Below are positions 1 through 8,694 of a DNA stretch of 64,000 nt, piece after piece (positions within the stretch are counted from its first letter, which is position 1; each line of letters begins with the position of its first letter). A model generated the notes under the pieces. That model was not told the origin of the DNA, ran no database searches, and saw nothing but the letters and a program-made list of their open reading frames with translations. Where the stretch lies: NCBI RefSeq assembly GCF_025211055.1, contig NZ_JAOARO010000087.1, forward strand, positions 1 to 64,000, read 5' to 3'. Source of the DNA: Vallitalea sp. (GTDB taxonomy: Bacteria; Bacillota; Clostridia; Lachnospirales; Vallitaleaceae). The translations under genes were made by a program, and so were the position numbers.

Positions 1-28
1 ACATTATACAATGTATATGTAGCGGAGA

Positions 29-58
29 AAAGATGTTTATCGTTAGGCATCTTTTTTT
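29..58 (+). terminator. Rho-independent terminator
   Basis: A 7-bp stem (AAAGATG with CATCTTT) is followed by a T run. It probably ends a gene lying left of the window. Confidence 0.65.
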
Positions 59-63
59 CTTGT

Positions 64-107
64 AAAAAAGTCAGCCTAACTCCTAATGAGTTACACTGAC
101 TTTTTTT
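64..107 (+). terminator. Strong bidirectional-type terminator
   Basis: AAAAAAGTCAG pairs with CTGACTTTTTT, and TAACTC with GAGTTA forms an inner stem. It is the second terminator in a row before the recombinase, so it insulates that gene from upstream transcription. Confidence 0.8.
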
Positions 108-224
108 ATGTGTGGGCTAGTCTATTTAACGACAGCCCCCTAATAATTTGTGTGGGTATAATAAAGTAGTAGATTATAAAATAGAATATAATAAGAAGAA
201 TGTATCGTAAGGTGATTACAAGTT

Positions 225-1643
225 ATAGGTGCAGCTTATATAAGAGTAAGTACTTCAGAGCAGCTAGAATACAGCCCAAGTGCCCAGAAAAATGCAATTA
301 TGAAATATGCCCAAAAAAATAATATATATATACCTAAGTGTAATATATTTATAGATGAAGGAATTTCAGGTAGGAAAGCTGATAAAAGACCAGCTTTCAT
401 GACCATGATTAAGAAGGCAAAAGAGAAACCAAAGCCATTTGATGTAATTTTGGTTCATAAATTCGATAGATTTGCTAGAAGTAGAGAGGATAGCGTAGTT
501 TACAAATCACTTCTAAAAAAAGACTGTAATATAAAAGTTATCAGTATAACAGAACAGTTGGAAGAAGATAAATTCTCCATTATCCTTGAGAGTATGCTAG
601 AAGCTATGGCTGAATATTATTCACTTAATCTGTCAGATGAAGTTAAAAAGGGTATGCAGGAAAAAGCAAGAAGAGGGGGAATGCAAACAAGACCTCCTCT
701 AGGATATAAATTCGTCAATGGGAAAGTAGTTGTTGATGATAATGAAAAAGAAATTGTACAGTTTATCTATAATAAATTTGTTAATGATAATATGGGCTAT
801 GTTAATATAGCTAATACACTAAATAATATGGGGTATCATACCAAGAATAATGGATTATTTCAAAGTAAGTCCATAAAATATATTCTGGAGAATCCATTTT
901 ATATTGGCATTGTAAGATGGAACAGGAAAAATAGAAATGGTGTACTAAAAAAAGAAGAAGAGTGGATAGTTTCAAGTGGTAACCATGAAAAGATAATTGA
1001 TGATAATATATACCATCAAGCGGAAAAAAAGATAGAACGGATGAAAAAAACTAAGAGGATCAATCATTCCAATGAATATAGTCATTATCTGTCAGGTTTA
1101 ATAAAATGTGCATATTGTAAAGGAAGTATGGTATACAAAAATAATCAAAAAAGATATTCATATTTCAGATGCAGAAAAAGCTCTGAAGGAGCATGTCTCC
1201 AAAGAAAGATGATTAGAGTCAGTTTTATTGAGAAATTGGTGGAAGATAAATTGGTTAAAGATTTTAATAATGTATTAGTCATTACAAAACATAAGAAAAT
1301 ATATATGAATAACCAAAGAAAATTTATTTTGAGTAAGTTGAATAAATTAGACAATATGTATGATAAGATTAAAAAAGCTTACATTGAAGACATTGATTCT
1401 ATTGAAGAATACAGAGAAAATAAATCAAGATTAAGTGAAGAACGTAAAAATCTAATGAAAGAATTAGAAAGTATAAGCAGTATATCTTTTGATGAAGAAA
1501 AAACTATTTTACTACACAATGTATTTACTACTAATAAATATCCAATTCATATTAGAAATAAAATGTATAGTTCGTTTATTGATAAAATAGAAGTGGATGT
1601 AGCAAAAAAAATAATTCAAATAAATTATTATAGAAATGATTGA
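225..1643 (+). CDS. Large serine recombinase with apparent ATA start
   Basis: This is a site-specific recombinase of the resolvase/SpoIVCA type, about 472 residues if read from ATA at 225. The resolvase domain carries the nucleophile in YIRVS (Ser9) and the motif FDRFARS. A recombinase domain follows, then a zinc ribbon (CAYC, later CRKS and AC) and a coiled-coil tail. Upstream of the first ATG at 300 the frame stays open back to 216 and encodes the expected catalytic N-terminus, so starting at 300 would remove the catalytic serine. No ATG, GTG or TTG lies in that stretch. The Shine-Dalgarno-like AAGGTGAT at 209-216 sits 8 nt before ATA at 225, which suggests either a non-canonical start or an ATG mutated to ATA. 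A one-base frameshift after GTG at 212 is the alternative. The gene ends only 38 bases before the next, which may be a disrupted gene. Confidence 0.85.
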   Translation: MGAAYIRVSTSEQLEYSPSAQKNAIMKYAQKNNIYIPKCNIFIDEGISGRKADKRPAFMTMIKKAKEKPKPFDVILVHKFDRFARSREDSVVYKSLLKKDCNIKVISITEQLEEDKFSIILESMLEAMAEYYSLNLSDEVKKGMQEKARRGGMQTRPPLGYKFVNGKVVVDDNEKEIVQFIYNKFVNDNMGYVNIANTLNNMGYHTKNNGLFQSKSIKYILENPFYIGIVRWNRKNRNGVLKKEEEWIVSSGNHEKIIDDNIYHQAEKKIERMKKTKRINHSNEYSHYLSGLIKCAYCKGSMVYKNNQKRYSYFRCRKSSEGACLQRKMIRVSFIEKLVEDKLVKDFNNVLVITKHKKIYMNNQRKFILSKLNKLDNMYDKIKKAYIEDIDSIEEYRENKSRLSEERKNLMKELESISSISFDEEKTILLHNVFTTNKYPIHIRNKMYSSFIDKIEVDVAKKIIQINYYRND

Positions 1644-1681
1644 TATATGTGTTCCTTTGACTATTAGGTGAACCTAAGTTA

Positions 1682-2485
1682 TTGACTTGTGTTGCTCCAG
1701 TAGTATTTGACGAATGCGGTATTAATCTTTGTAGAGAAATAAAGATACCAGAATGTTTACTTGAAGATAATCCATGTACTAAAGCTATTGAATTAAAAGT
1801 TATTGATATTGATTTTAGTATTGGTGAGATTGATGGTTCATGTGTTGAAACTTTACCTAAAAGACCTAACTGTGTTAGAGTTACATTATCTAAACTAAAA
1901 GTTAGATTCGCAGCAAAATTATTAGACAGACATTGCAGAGTATTAGCAGAAGAATGTTTCCAAGCACTATATCTCCCAGATAAAGATTCTCCACATTGTG
2001 ATGATGATACGAATCCACCATCAATAACAATTGATTTATATGCTCCATATGGTGTTTCATATTATGGAGAGTGTAAAGAATGTATTCCTTGTATAAATTA
2101 TTTAGGATTTGTTGAGGGACCTGATAGAAATAATGAATTACGACAAGGTATTGGTTGCCAAGGATTAGCAAAAGTTATAGAATTTGACCTTGATGACGGA
2201 TGTATGGCTGTTGGATTATCATTATATCTAAAGACTATCTACTTTATCCAGTATAGACTTAAACATGCAGGACTTTGTGTACCACCAAAATGTATACCAA
2301 TTAACCCTTGCGAGCAAAATCCTTGTTTAGAATTTGTTGAAGGTGATTTGTTAGAACAAAGTATTCAACCACTGGAGTTATGTACTAGACCAAAAACAAT
2401 TAAACCTTGTTGTTATGACCCAGTAGAAGATCCAACTCCAGCAGATGAAGCAGCTACTAAAACAGAGTGTGACAATTGCTTATAG
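1682..2485 (+). CDS. Cys-rich protein, spore-surface-like, possibly 5' truncated
   Basis: I do not recognise the family. The protein has 267 residues from the TTG start, 24 of them Cys, spread throughout and clustered in CKECIPC and in the segment around residues 195-220. There is no signal peptide or membrane segment. Such Cys-rich acidic proteins in Clostridia are often exported or spore-surface proteins, but that is inference. The frame is open only back to 1661 and has no ATG. AGGTGA at 1667-1672 lies about 10 nt before the TTG, giving a weak but possible start. The recombinase ends at 1643, so this could also be the 3' part of a gene split by an inserted element. Confidence 0.7.
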   Translation: MTCVAPVVFDECGINLCREIKIPECLLEDNPCTKAIELKVIDIDFSIGEIDGSCVETLPKRPNCVRVTLSKLKVRFAAKLLDRHCRVLAEECFQALYLPDKDSPHCDDDTNPPSITIDLYAPYGVSYYGECKECIPCINYLGFVEGPDRNNELRQGIGCQGLAKVIEFDLDDGCMAVGLSLYLKTIYFIQYRLKHAGLCVPPKCIPINPCEQNPCLEFVEGDLLEQSIQPLELCTRPKTIKPCCYDPVEDPTPADEAATKTECDNCL

Positions 2486-2497
2486 GATATAGCAAGT

Positions 2498-2523
2498 TAG
2501 AGTCTAACTAATGTTAGACTCTA
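2498..2523 (+). terminator. Hairpin, likely terminator
   Basis: A perfect 11-bp stem with a TAAT loop (TAGAGTCTAAC with GTTAGACTCTA) lies just behind the Cys-rich gene. The T run begins only about 17 bases later, so it may also work for the convergent small gene. Confidence 0.55.
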
Positions 2524-2534
2524 GGTACATAGCT

Positions 2535-2708
2535 TTATTGATTTTTTGTTGGTTTCATACTTTTTACACTATATCCTATAGCATTTACCATTTGGTAAAT
2601 CATCTTTTTTTCAGCTTCTATTTTTTGTTCTTTTGTCAGTGAATTATATGGAACTCTTTCTCCGGTGGATAAATTAGTTATATAAGACGTTACTTTGTAC
2701 CCATCCAC
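2535..2708 (-). CDS. Small conserved-looking hypothetical protein, 57 aa
   Basis: A GTG start is preceded by a strong GGAGGTGA ribosome site at 2719-2726, about 10 nt away. The product is 57 residues, lysine- and glutamate-rich and soluble, with an amphipathic middle (residues 25-45). It has no recognised domain. It converges with the Cys-rich gene. The ribosome site and in-frame composition argue that it is real; its function is unknown. The stretch 2709-2894 holds only its promoter region and the leader of the next gene. Confidence 0.6.
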   Translation of the reverse strand: MDGYKVTSYITNLSTGERVPYNSLTKEQKIEAEKKMIYQMVNAIGYSVKSMKPTKNQ

Positions 2709-2894
2709 TATTAAATTATCACCTCCACTAATATTCTATGCATCAAGGTTTGTACTTAATTAAAATTTCTTGAAGTTAAATTAATGAGTTGATATAATGA
2801 TTAGTATAACAGGGAACAATAATATTATCATTATAAAAAGAGTATATCTTCATTAAATGAATTAGTGAAAATCAAATTAAGGAGTGCAATTATT

Positions 2895-3551
2895 ATGATA
2901 CAAGGGATAATTTTTGATATGGATGGATTAATGTTAGATACTGAGAGTATTGCTTTGGATAGTTGGGAAAGGGCAGGTAAAGAATTTGGATATAAAATAA
3001 GTAGGGAATTGATGATAAAAGCTGTAGGAAGAACTCTAGTAGATACTAGAAAACTGCTTGTTAAGAATCTTGGAAATGATTTCCCTTTTGAGGAAGTGAG
3101 AAAAGTTAGGATAGATTACACTAAAGAATATATGTCATTAAATGGTGTTCCAATAAAAGAAGGTCTTATAGAATTTTTGAAATACTGTAAGTCAATAAAA
3201 GTTCCTACAGCGGTTGCAACATCAACCAATAGAAGTGATGCATTAGAGTTACTTAAAAAAACTAATATAGTTGACTACTTCAACACCATCGTTTGCGGTG
3301 ATGAGATTGAAAAAGGAAAACCTGAACCAGATATTTTTCTTATGGCAAGTAAGAAATTAGGGATAAATCCAGAAAAATGCATTGTTTTAGAGGATTCAGA
3401 AAACGGTATATTAGCCGCATCTAGGGCGAATATGATACCTATATGGATACCAGATATCATTACTGAATCAGACATAGCTACAAAAAACGCAAGGTACATA
3501 TGTAATTCATTAAATGAAGTTAATATAATTATTGATGAACTGAATAATTAG
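2895..3551 (+). CDS. HAD-superfamily phosphatase, beta-phosphoglucomutase-like
   Basis: A 218-residue cytosolic hydrolase of the HAD subfamily IA (PgmB/GPH-like). Motif I is DMDG at residues 8-11, with nucleophile Asp8 and acid/base Asp10. Motif II is the Thr/Ser in VATST, the motif III lysine is in KGKPEPD, and motif IV is the acidic VLEDSENG. The helical cap inserted after motif I is of normal size. The substrate cannot be told from sequence; sugar phosphates are typical of the family. ATG at 2895 was chosen over an upstream GTG at 2865 because GGAG at 2881-2884 lies 10 nt before it. Confidence 0.88.
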   Translation: MIQGIIFDMDGLMLDTESIALDSWERAGKEFGYKISRELMIKAVGRTLVDTRKLLVKNLGNDFPFEEVRKVRIDYTKEYMSLNGVPIKEGLIEFLKYCKSIKVPTAVATSTNRSDALELLKKTNIVDYFNTIVCGDEIEKGKPEPDIFLMASKKLGINPEKCIVLEDSENGILAASRANMIPIWIPDIITESDIATKNARYICNSLNEVNIIIDELNN

Positions 3552-3643
3552 AAGTGATAGCAATTGTATAAGCTAATAACATATATAATAATGAATACGA
3601 AGATATCAATACTATAATAAATATACTAGAAAGGAATACTTAT

Positions 3644-4129
3644 ATGATTAGAGATGTAAAATTAAGTGATGCTCAGGCAATATGTAATATATACAATTAT
3701 TATGTGGAAAATACAATTGTTACTTTTGAAGAAGAAAATGTCACAGTAGAAGATATGACAGATAAGATTAAATATATTACTGACAAATATTGTTTTATAG
3801 TATATGAAGATAAGGGTAAAGTAGTTGGGTATGCTTATGTATCAAAGTGGAGAGGTAGAAGTGCATATCGTTTTTGCGTTGAGTCCTCAATATACTTAGA
3901 TAAAGATTATAACGGTAGAGGTATTGGAACTATTTTGTATAAAGAATTAATTGATAGATTACAAAAACTTAATTATAGAGTAATTATGGGAGTAGTAGCG
4001 TTGCCTAATGAACCAAGTGTGAAATTACATGAAAAAATTGGATTCAAGAAAGCAGGACATTTTGAAAAAGTTGGTCTGAAATTTAATAGATGGATAGATG
4101 TAGGATATTGGCAATATAATATTAAATAA
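3644..4129 (+). CDS. GNAT acetyltransferase, phosphinothricin/methionine-sulfoximine type
   Basis: A 161-residue GCN5-related N-acetyltransferase that would transfer acetyl from acetyl-CoA to an amine. The acetyl-CoA loop is visible as YNGRGIG (around residues 90-96), followed by the helix LYKELID. The C-terminal half with VALPNEPSVKLHEKIGF and W/GYW resembles the Pat/Bar/YwnH group, which acetylates phosphinothricin, methionine sulfoximine or related amino acids. AAAGGA lies about 10 bases before the ATG. It stands alone after the HAD gene with a 92-base gap. Its natural substrate is unknown. Confidence 0.85.
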   Translation: MIRDVKLSDAQAICNIYNYYVENTIVTFEEENVTVEDMTDKIKYITDKYCFIVYEDKGKVVGYAYVSKWRGRSAYRFCVESSIYLDKDYNGRGIGTILYKELIDRLQKLNYRVIMGVVALPNEPSVKLHEKIGFKKAGHFEKVGLKFNRWIDVGYWQYNIK

Positions 4130-4284
4130 GTTAATATTCAGTGATTTCGGGAAAGTATTGATTTACCATATATATGATGGTAGAATATTATTTATAGGTA
4201 ATATGTAGAAAGATAATTAGTTTAATAACTTCTAATAAAGGACAAAATATATACTAGAATGATTGTCAGAAAGAGTGAGGAACA

Positions 4285-4455
4285 ATGAAAAGTACGTATT
4301 ACACAAGAAAATTAAAAGAATCTAGGAAAGAGCAGGGTTTGTGCATTGATTGCAGTAAACCACATAGTACAGGATATCTAAGATGTCAAGAGTGTTTGGA
4401 CAAGCAAGCTGAGTATGCAAGAAAAAAAAGAAAAAAAGTTAATTCAAATTCCTAG
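4285..4455 (+). CDS. 56-aa zinc-finger-like protein
   Basis: A very small basic protein of 56 residues with two CxxC knuckles (CIDC at 20-23 and CQEC at 34-37) and a run of Lys/Arg near the C-terminus. This looks like the short treble-clef or zinc-ribbon proteins common in clostridial phages. A good ribosome site (AGTGAGG) precedes the ATG and a clear terminator follows the stop. It may bind nucleic acid, which is inference. It lies just upstream of the amidase/holin pair. Confidence 0.7.
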   Translation: MKSTYYTRKLKESRKEQGLCIDCSKPHSTGYLRCQECLDKQAEYARKKRKKVNSNS

Positions 4456-4458
4456 ACT

Positions 4459-4501
4459 AAAAGGCAGTGTATGTAATTATTTATGTACAGTGCCTTTTTT
4501 T
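4459..4501 (+). terminator. Rho-independent terminator
   Basis: AAAAGGCAGTGTA pairs with TACAGTGCCTTTT with one mismatch, and is followed by T7. Confidence 0.85.
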
Positions 4502-4637
4502 AGTACGAGAAAATATACAATTAAAGTTATGACCTAATCAAAATTTCTTATAACGTTCACTTTCTCATTTTTATAAGCATATAATGAATTAGGTATTATA
4601 AAACACTTAAGAAGAAATAAGAAAGTGAGGTGAATAA

Positions 4638-5354
4638 ATGGATAATTATAAAATTATTTGGAAAGGAAATAACAACACTAACAAGTCTACCAGAAGAGGA
4701 CATGCCCCTAAAATAATTGTTGACCACATAACAGAAGGAACAGAAAAATCTACTATAAATTGGTTTACTAGTTCTAGTAATACAGTATCATCAGCACATT
4801 TTCTTGTTACTAAATTAGGAGAGATATATCAATTTGTTAAGATTGAAGATAATGCATGGGCTAATGGAATTAGTTCACAAAATAGAAAATATTCTACTGC
4901 TTCTATTGTGAAAGAGATGGGAGTTAATCCTAATTGGTATTCGGTTTCTATAGAACATGAAGGAATACATAAGATGACACGAGGAAAATTAACAAATAAG
5001 CAGTTAGCAGCAACCATTTGGTTACATCAATATATAATAGATTATGTTAAAAGAAAATGGAATGTTGATATACTCTTAGATAGAAAACATATACTTGGGC
5101 ATTACGAAATTGACCCAAGAAGGAAACCAAATTGTCCAGGAGAAAAATACCCATTTGATCAAATTATACAAGCATTGAATAATAAAAATACCTTAACTGA
5201 TATTAAGGGGCATTGGGCAGAACAGTATATAAACGAGATTGTTTTACAAGGTATAATGTCTGGATATCCCAATGGAGAGTTTAAACCCGATGAAAAAGTA
5301 TCACGAGGGGAACTAGCAACAGTTATAGCTAGATTACTTAAAAAGGAGGTGTAG
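4638..5354 (+). CDS. N-acetylmuramoyl-L-alanine amidase with C-terminal SLH domain
   Basis: A 238-residue peptidoglycan hydrolase. The N-terminal Amidase_2 (PGRP-like) domain covers about residues 20-175 and shows zinc ligands in VDHI (about residue 30), in GHYEIDP (about 155) and in the nearby NCPGEKYP segment. A single S-layer-homology domain follows (ITDIKGHWAEQYI, GYPNGEFKPDEKVSRGE). There is no signal peptide, as expected for a holin-released endolysin. The holin gene follows after 3 bases, so this looks like a phage lysis cassette. An SLH domain on such an enzyme is unusual for a phage lysin and suggests anchoring to secondary wall polymer, or domestication by the host. Confidence 0.9.
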   Translation: MDNYKIIWKGNNNTNKSTRRGHAPKIIVDHITEGTEKSTINWFTSSSNTVSSAHFLVTKLGEIYQFVKIEDNAWANGISSQNRKYSTASIVKEMGVNPNWYSVSIEHEGIHKMTRGKLTNKQLAATIWLHQYIIDYVKRKWNVDILLDRKHILGHYEIDPRRKPNCPGEKYPFDQIIQALNNKNTLTDIKGHWAEQYINEIVLQGIMSGYPNGEFKPDEKVSRGELATVIARLLKKEV

Positions 5355-5357
5355 TAG

Positions 5358-5567
5358 ATGAAAAAAGAGATTCTACGAAGGTTAACAAATACCAAAGTAA
5401 TTATTAGTATAGCTAGTACAATTATTATGATGCTTGTTGCGGCAGGTGTAAAAGTTCCTAATGAAAATGTTATGATTATTGTTGAAGGACTATGCACAAT
5501 AGGGATTCTACTAGGGGTACTTAATGATAAAGGAATGGAAACTAAGAAGTGGGACGACAAAAAATAA
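5358..5567 (+). CDS. Putative phage holin
   Basis: A 69-residue protein with two hydrophobic segments (about 12-32 and 38-55) separated by a short polar turn, and a charged C-terminus (NDKGMETKKWDDKK). This matches the small holin family with the C-terminal LNDKG signature (phi LC3-like). AAGGAGGTG, lying inside the end of the amidase gene, is its ribosome site, so the two genes are translationally adjacent. It would form the membrane lesion that lets the amidase reach the wall. A strong terminator follows. Confidence 0.8.
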   Translation: MKKEILRRLTNTKVIISIASTIIMMLVAAGVKVPNENVMIIVEGLCTIGILLGVLNDKGMETKKWDDKK

Positions 5568-5603
5568 TTATTGATAAATATGATATGGACATACTATAAA
5601 ACT

Positions 5604-5652
5604 AATAATATATTGAACTTGAATTCATTAAGTTCAATATATTATTTTTTCA
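5604..5652. terminator. Bidirectional terminator between holin and thrE genes
   Basis: A perfect 17-bp stem with a 9-nt loop (left arm 5604-5620, right arm 5630-5646) is followed by T6. It overlaps the stop codon of the convergent gene. Confidence 0.85.
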
Positions 5653-6061
5653 TTCGTGGAGATTTTGTTACAGAAGCAACCAAAAAAACTGCTACAGCTA
5701 TAGCACATGCCAGTTCTATAGCCTGTATGCCATAGTATGTAGACATACCATAATCTTGAATAACAATATTATATATAGCCTTATATAATATTGCTCCAGG
5801 AACCAAAGGGATAATACCTGCAATTAAATATATTGTAACAGGTGCTTTCCTTATTTTAGATAATATATGGGCTATAATACTAATAGTTAAAGCTCCAAGA
5901 AATGTTGAAAAAACAATGGAGTCCATATTTATTGTTAATAAATAAACAAGCCAGCCTATAGCTCCGTTTATACCACAATAAAGTAGCTGATTCTTTGAGA
6001 TATTAAAAAGTATTGAGAAAAACAAAGTCGCAAAAAAAGCTGCTATAACTTGAATGATCAT
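5642..6061 (-). CDS. Threonine/serine exporter subunit, ThrE_2 domain
   Basis: A 139-residue membrane protein with four to five hydrophobic helices, matching the small half of the split ThrE family (formerly DUF3815), which contains GIIPLVPGAILY. With its partner it would export L-threonine and L-serine. Its ATG overlaps the stop of the upstream gene by four bases (ATGA), so translation is coupled. Actinobacterial ThrE fuses both halves; two adjacent genes is the usual Firmicutes arrangement. Confidence 0.9.
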   Translation of the reverse strand: MIIQVIAAFFATLFFSILFNISKNQLLYCGINGAIGWLVYLLTINMDSIVFSTFLGALTISIIAHILSKIRKAPVTIYLIAGIIPLVPGAILYKAIYNIVIQDYGMSTYYGIQAIELACAIAVAVFLVASVTKSPRMKK

Positions 6062-6834
6062 ATTGCTATACCCCCAGATAACAAATAATATAGTTTTAGA
6101 ACTACTCCTACACCAGTTGCAATGGATGCTGCTACAATTAAAGCTTCTACACCTCTTGATATACCAGATAATAGATTACCTTCAATGGTATCTCTAATGG
6201 CATTGGTAAAAGCAACACCTGGAACCAAAGGCATGATGGAACCAATAATTATTAAGTTCAAGTTTGTTCCTAGAGGAATAAGTTTAGTAAATAAAATAGA
6301 GAACAGTGCAATTAAACAACCACCAACTATATCATAAAAGAATTTATATATATTCAACTTTTTGAAAAATATATCTATAATAGCTAAGTTGGCACCGATA
6401 ATAGAAGATACAATAAAATCTTTAATATTTCCACTGAAAACTGTTGTAAAAAAACCAGCGGCCAAACCAGTAGATAGGATTGTCAGCATATTTGAATAAG
6501 TAGGTTTTCCTTTAACTTCAAGTAATTTTTCGTAAGCTTCTTCTATAGTAAGTTGATTGGTACAATATTTTCTAGAAATATCGTTAGTAAGTTCTACTTT
6601 GGATAGATGAATAGTTCGTTTATTAACCCTTTTCACATATGTAATCATTTCAATTGTTGGATCGTCTAAAGTGGCAAATATTCCTGTTGGTGTAACAAAG
6701 GATTCTATAACCTGAAAATTAGTTGTTTTCAATATTCTATTTATAGTATCCTCAACTCTATAAGTCTCAGCACCGTTTCTTAACATGATCTCTCCTGAAA
6801 GAATAGCTGATTTGAAAATTAGTTTATAGTTCAT
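6058..6834 (-). CDS. Threonine/serine exporter subunit, ThrE (DUF1212) domain
   Basis: A 258-residue protein with a cytosolic N-terminal domain of about 115 residues (AETYRVEDTINRIL, FVTPTGIF) and then five predicted membrane helices including GSIMPLVPGVAFTNAIRD, a signature of the ThrE family. AAGGTGAT sits 5 bases before the ATG. It is the first gene of a two-gene operon and is divergent from glyA. Export of serine/threonine next to serine hydroxymethyltransferase is a sensible pairing, though shared regulation is only inference. Confidence 0.92.
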   Translation of the reverse strand: MNYKLIFKSAILSGEIMLRNGAETYRVEDTINRILKTTNFQVIESFVTPTGIFATLDDPTIEMITYVKRVNKRTIHLSKVELTNDISRKYCTNQLTIEEAYEKLLEVKGKPTYSNMLTILSTGLAAGFFTTVFSGNIKDFIVSSIIGANLAIIDIFFKKLNIYKFFYDIVGGCLIALFSILFTKLIPLGTNLNLIIIGSIMPLVPGVAFTNAIRDTIEGNLLSGISRGVEALIVAASIATGVGVVLKLYYLLSGGIAI

Positions 6835-7130
6835 ATGATCACCTTATAATTATTCTTTTATTAAAACTAGCTTATTTCTTAATATTTTATATACAATCTA
6901 ACTGTTATTCTAATCAAATACATTGTACACTATACTTAATAAGGTATCAATTCAATATTCAAAATTATAATATATAATATTTTTAATAGGAATTATTCTA
7001 GCCTTATATTCTTATCAGGGCTAGGTATTTTTAATATTTATATATATTGTTCTTATTATTAATGAATGTTAAGCTAGGTATTTCATAAATTCATAAAAAA
7101 AGGAAATGAATCAAATATATCAAATGCGTA
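6835..7130. other. Divergent intergenic region thrE/glyA
   Basis: Highly AT-rich with no ORF. A short hairpin (CTAGCC with GGCTAG, about 7001-7027) precedes an AT run. No riboswitch was recognised. Confidence 0.4.
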
Positions 7131-7159
7131 TTCCAATATAGATTAACTTATGCTATAAT
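7131..7159 (+). promoter_or_regulatory. Sigma-A promoter of glyA
   Basis: An extended -10 (TGCTATAAT, hexamer at 7154-7159) has a weak -35 TTCCAA at 7131, 17 bases upstream. The start would lie about 35 bases before the glyA ATG. Confidence 0.6.
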
Positions 7160-7198
7160 GATTTCATCAATTTACTAAGTAAAAATGGAGGTATGTAG

Positions 7199-8431
7199 AT
7201 GTATACATTTGATGAAATTAAAAGCGTTGATAAAGAACTAGCAAATGCAATGAATAAGGAAATAAACAGGCAAAGGGATAACATTGAACTAATAGCATCA
7301 GAGAATTTTGTTTCAAAAGCAGTATTAGCAGCAATGGGTAGCCAATTAACTAATAAATATGCAGAAGGATACCCAGGTAAAAGATATTATGGCGGTTGTG
7401 AATGTGTAGATATAGCGGAAGATCTAGCAAGAGACAGAGTAAAAGAACTATTTGGTGCAGAACATGCTAATGTTCAACCTCATTCTGGTGCTAATGCTAA
7501 CTTAGCTGTTTACTTTGCAGTACTTAATCCTGGTGATACTATTATGGGTATGAATTTATCACATGGGGGACACTTAACACACGGAAGCCCTGTTAATATT
7601 TCAGGTAAACAATATAAAATTGTACCATATGGTGTGAACAAAGATGGTTATATTGATTACGATGAACTAATGAAAATCGCAAAAGAAAGCAAGCCAAAAC
7701 TTATCGTAGCAGGAGCAAGTGCTTATGCTAGAACTATAGATTTCAAGAAATTTAGAGAAGTAGCTGATGAAGTTGGAGCTTACCTAATGGTGGATATGGC
7801 ACATATTGCAGGACTAATTGCTGCAGGACTTCACCCAAGTCCAATACCATACGCTGATTTTGTAACATCTACAACTCATAAGACATTAAGAGGACCAAGA
7901 GGTGGACTTATCTTATGTCCTGAAAAATATGCTAAGATAATTGATAAAGCTATATTCCCAGGTACCCAAGGTGGACCTTTGATGCACGTTATAGCTGCAA
8001 AAGCAGTCAGCTTCAAAGAAGCCTTATCAGATGATTTTAAAAAATATCAGCAACAAGTAATTAACAATGCTAAAGCTTTAGCAGAAGGTCTAACTAAAAG
8101 AGGATTGAATCTTGTATCAGGGGGAACTGATAATCATCTACTATTAGTTGACCTTCAAAATATGGACTTAACTGGTAAAGTAGCAGAAAAATTACTAGAC
8201 GAAATATCAGTAACATGTAACAAAAACACAGTACCATTTGACCCTAAGAGTCCATTTGTAACTAGCGGAATAAGACTTGGAACACCTGCTGTTACAACAA
8301 GAGGAATGAAAGAAGAAGATATGGATACCATCGCTGAAATCATATACCTAGCACTAAGCGATTTCGAAAACAACAAAGAAAAAGCAGAAAATCTAGTAAA
8401 AGACCTAGTAAAAAAATATCCACTATACTAA
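7199..8431 (+). CDS. glyA: Serine hydroxymethyltransferase
   Basis: A 410-residue PLP enzyme that interconverts serine and glycine with tetrahydrofolate, feeding one-carbon units. Recognisable blocks are [32 protein letters not shown], the PLP lysine in [13 protein letters not shown], and [11 protein letters not shown]. Length is normal for the family. GGAGG precedes the ATG and a strong terminator follows the stop, so it is monocistronic. The product links to the glycine cleavage operon at 35.7 kb, which is not adjacent. Confidence 0.98.
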   Translation: MYTFDEIKSVDKELANAMNKEINRQRDNIELIASENFVSKAVLAAMGSQLTNKYAEGYPGKRYYGGCECVDIAEDLARDRVKELFGAEHANVQPHSGANANLAVYFAVLNPGDTIMGMNLSHGGHLTHGSPVNISGKQYKIVPYGVNKDGYIDYDELMKIAKESKPKLIVAGASAYARTIDFKKFREVADEVGAYLMVDMAHIAGLIAAGLHPSPIPYADFVTSTTHKTLRGPRGGLILCPEKYAKIIDKAIFPGTQGGPLMHVIAAKAVSFKEALSDDFKKYQQQVINNAKALAEGLTKRGLNLVSGGTDNHLLLVDLQNMDLTGKVAEKLLDEISVTCNKNTVPFDPKSPFVTSGIRLGTPAVTTRGMKEEDMDTIAEIIYLALSDFENNKEKAENLVKDLVKKYPLY

Positions 8432-8447
8432 AAATAAATAATATACC

Positions 8448-8480
8448 AAAAAGCTCAGTGCTAACCCCACTGAGCTTTTT
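8448..8480 (+). terminator. glyA terminator
   Basis: AAAAAGCTCAGTG pairs perfectly with CACTGAGCTTTTT. Confidence 0.92.
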
Positions 8481-8550
8481 CTATAATGAAATACATAAAA
8501 ATCACTTATGAAAAATAGTTGACCATACACTCATGATATTAGAAATAACG

Positions 8551-8682
8551 GGCATAAAAAAGTGGTATATGGTTCGTTTTACGCAGACCGTTCCTTTGGA
8601 GTAAGGCAAGTAAAACGAATCATATACCACTAATATACCCATACGTTAGTCCCAAATCACAAAACTAACTATTTTTTATGCC
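8551..8682. repeat. Nested inverted-repeat element, 132 bp
   Basis: Outer arms GGCATAAAAAA (8551-8561) and TTTTTTATGCC (8672-8682) are perfect. Inner 22-bp arms at 8561-8582 and 8610-8631 differ at one position, which would be a G-U pair in plus-strand RNA, around a 27-base loop. It lies between the glyA terminator and the 3' end of the TraB-like gene. It may be a small mobile (MITE-like) repeat or a stable RNA hairpin at the end of the minus-strand transcript. Confidence 0.7.
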
Positions 8683-8694
8683 TCAAAACAAAAG

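Noticed and set aside
1..5652. Intact prophage
   Set aside because: Only a recombinase, small ORFs and a lysis pair are present; no head, tail or replication genes, and HAD and GNAT genes lie between.
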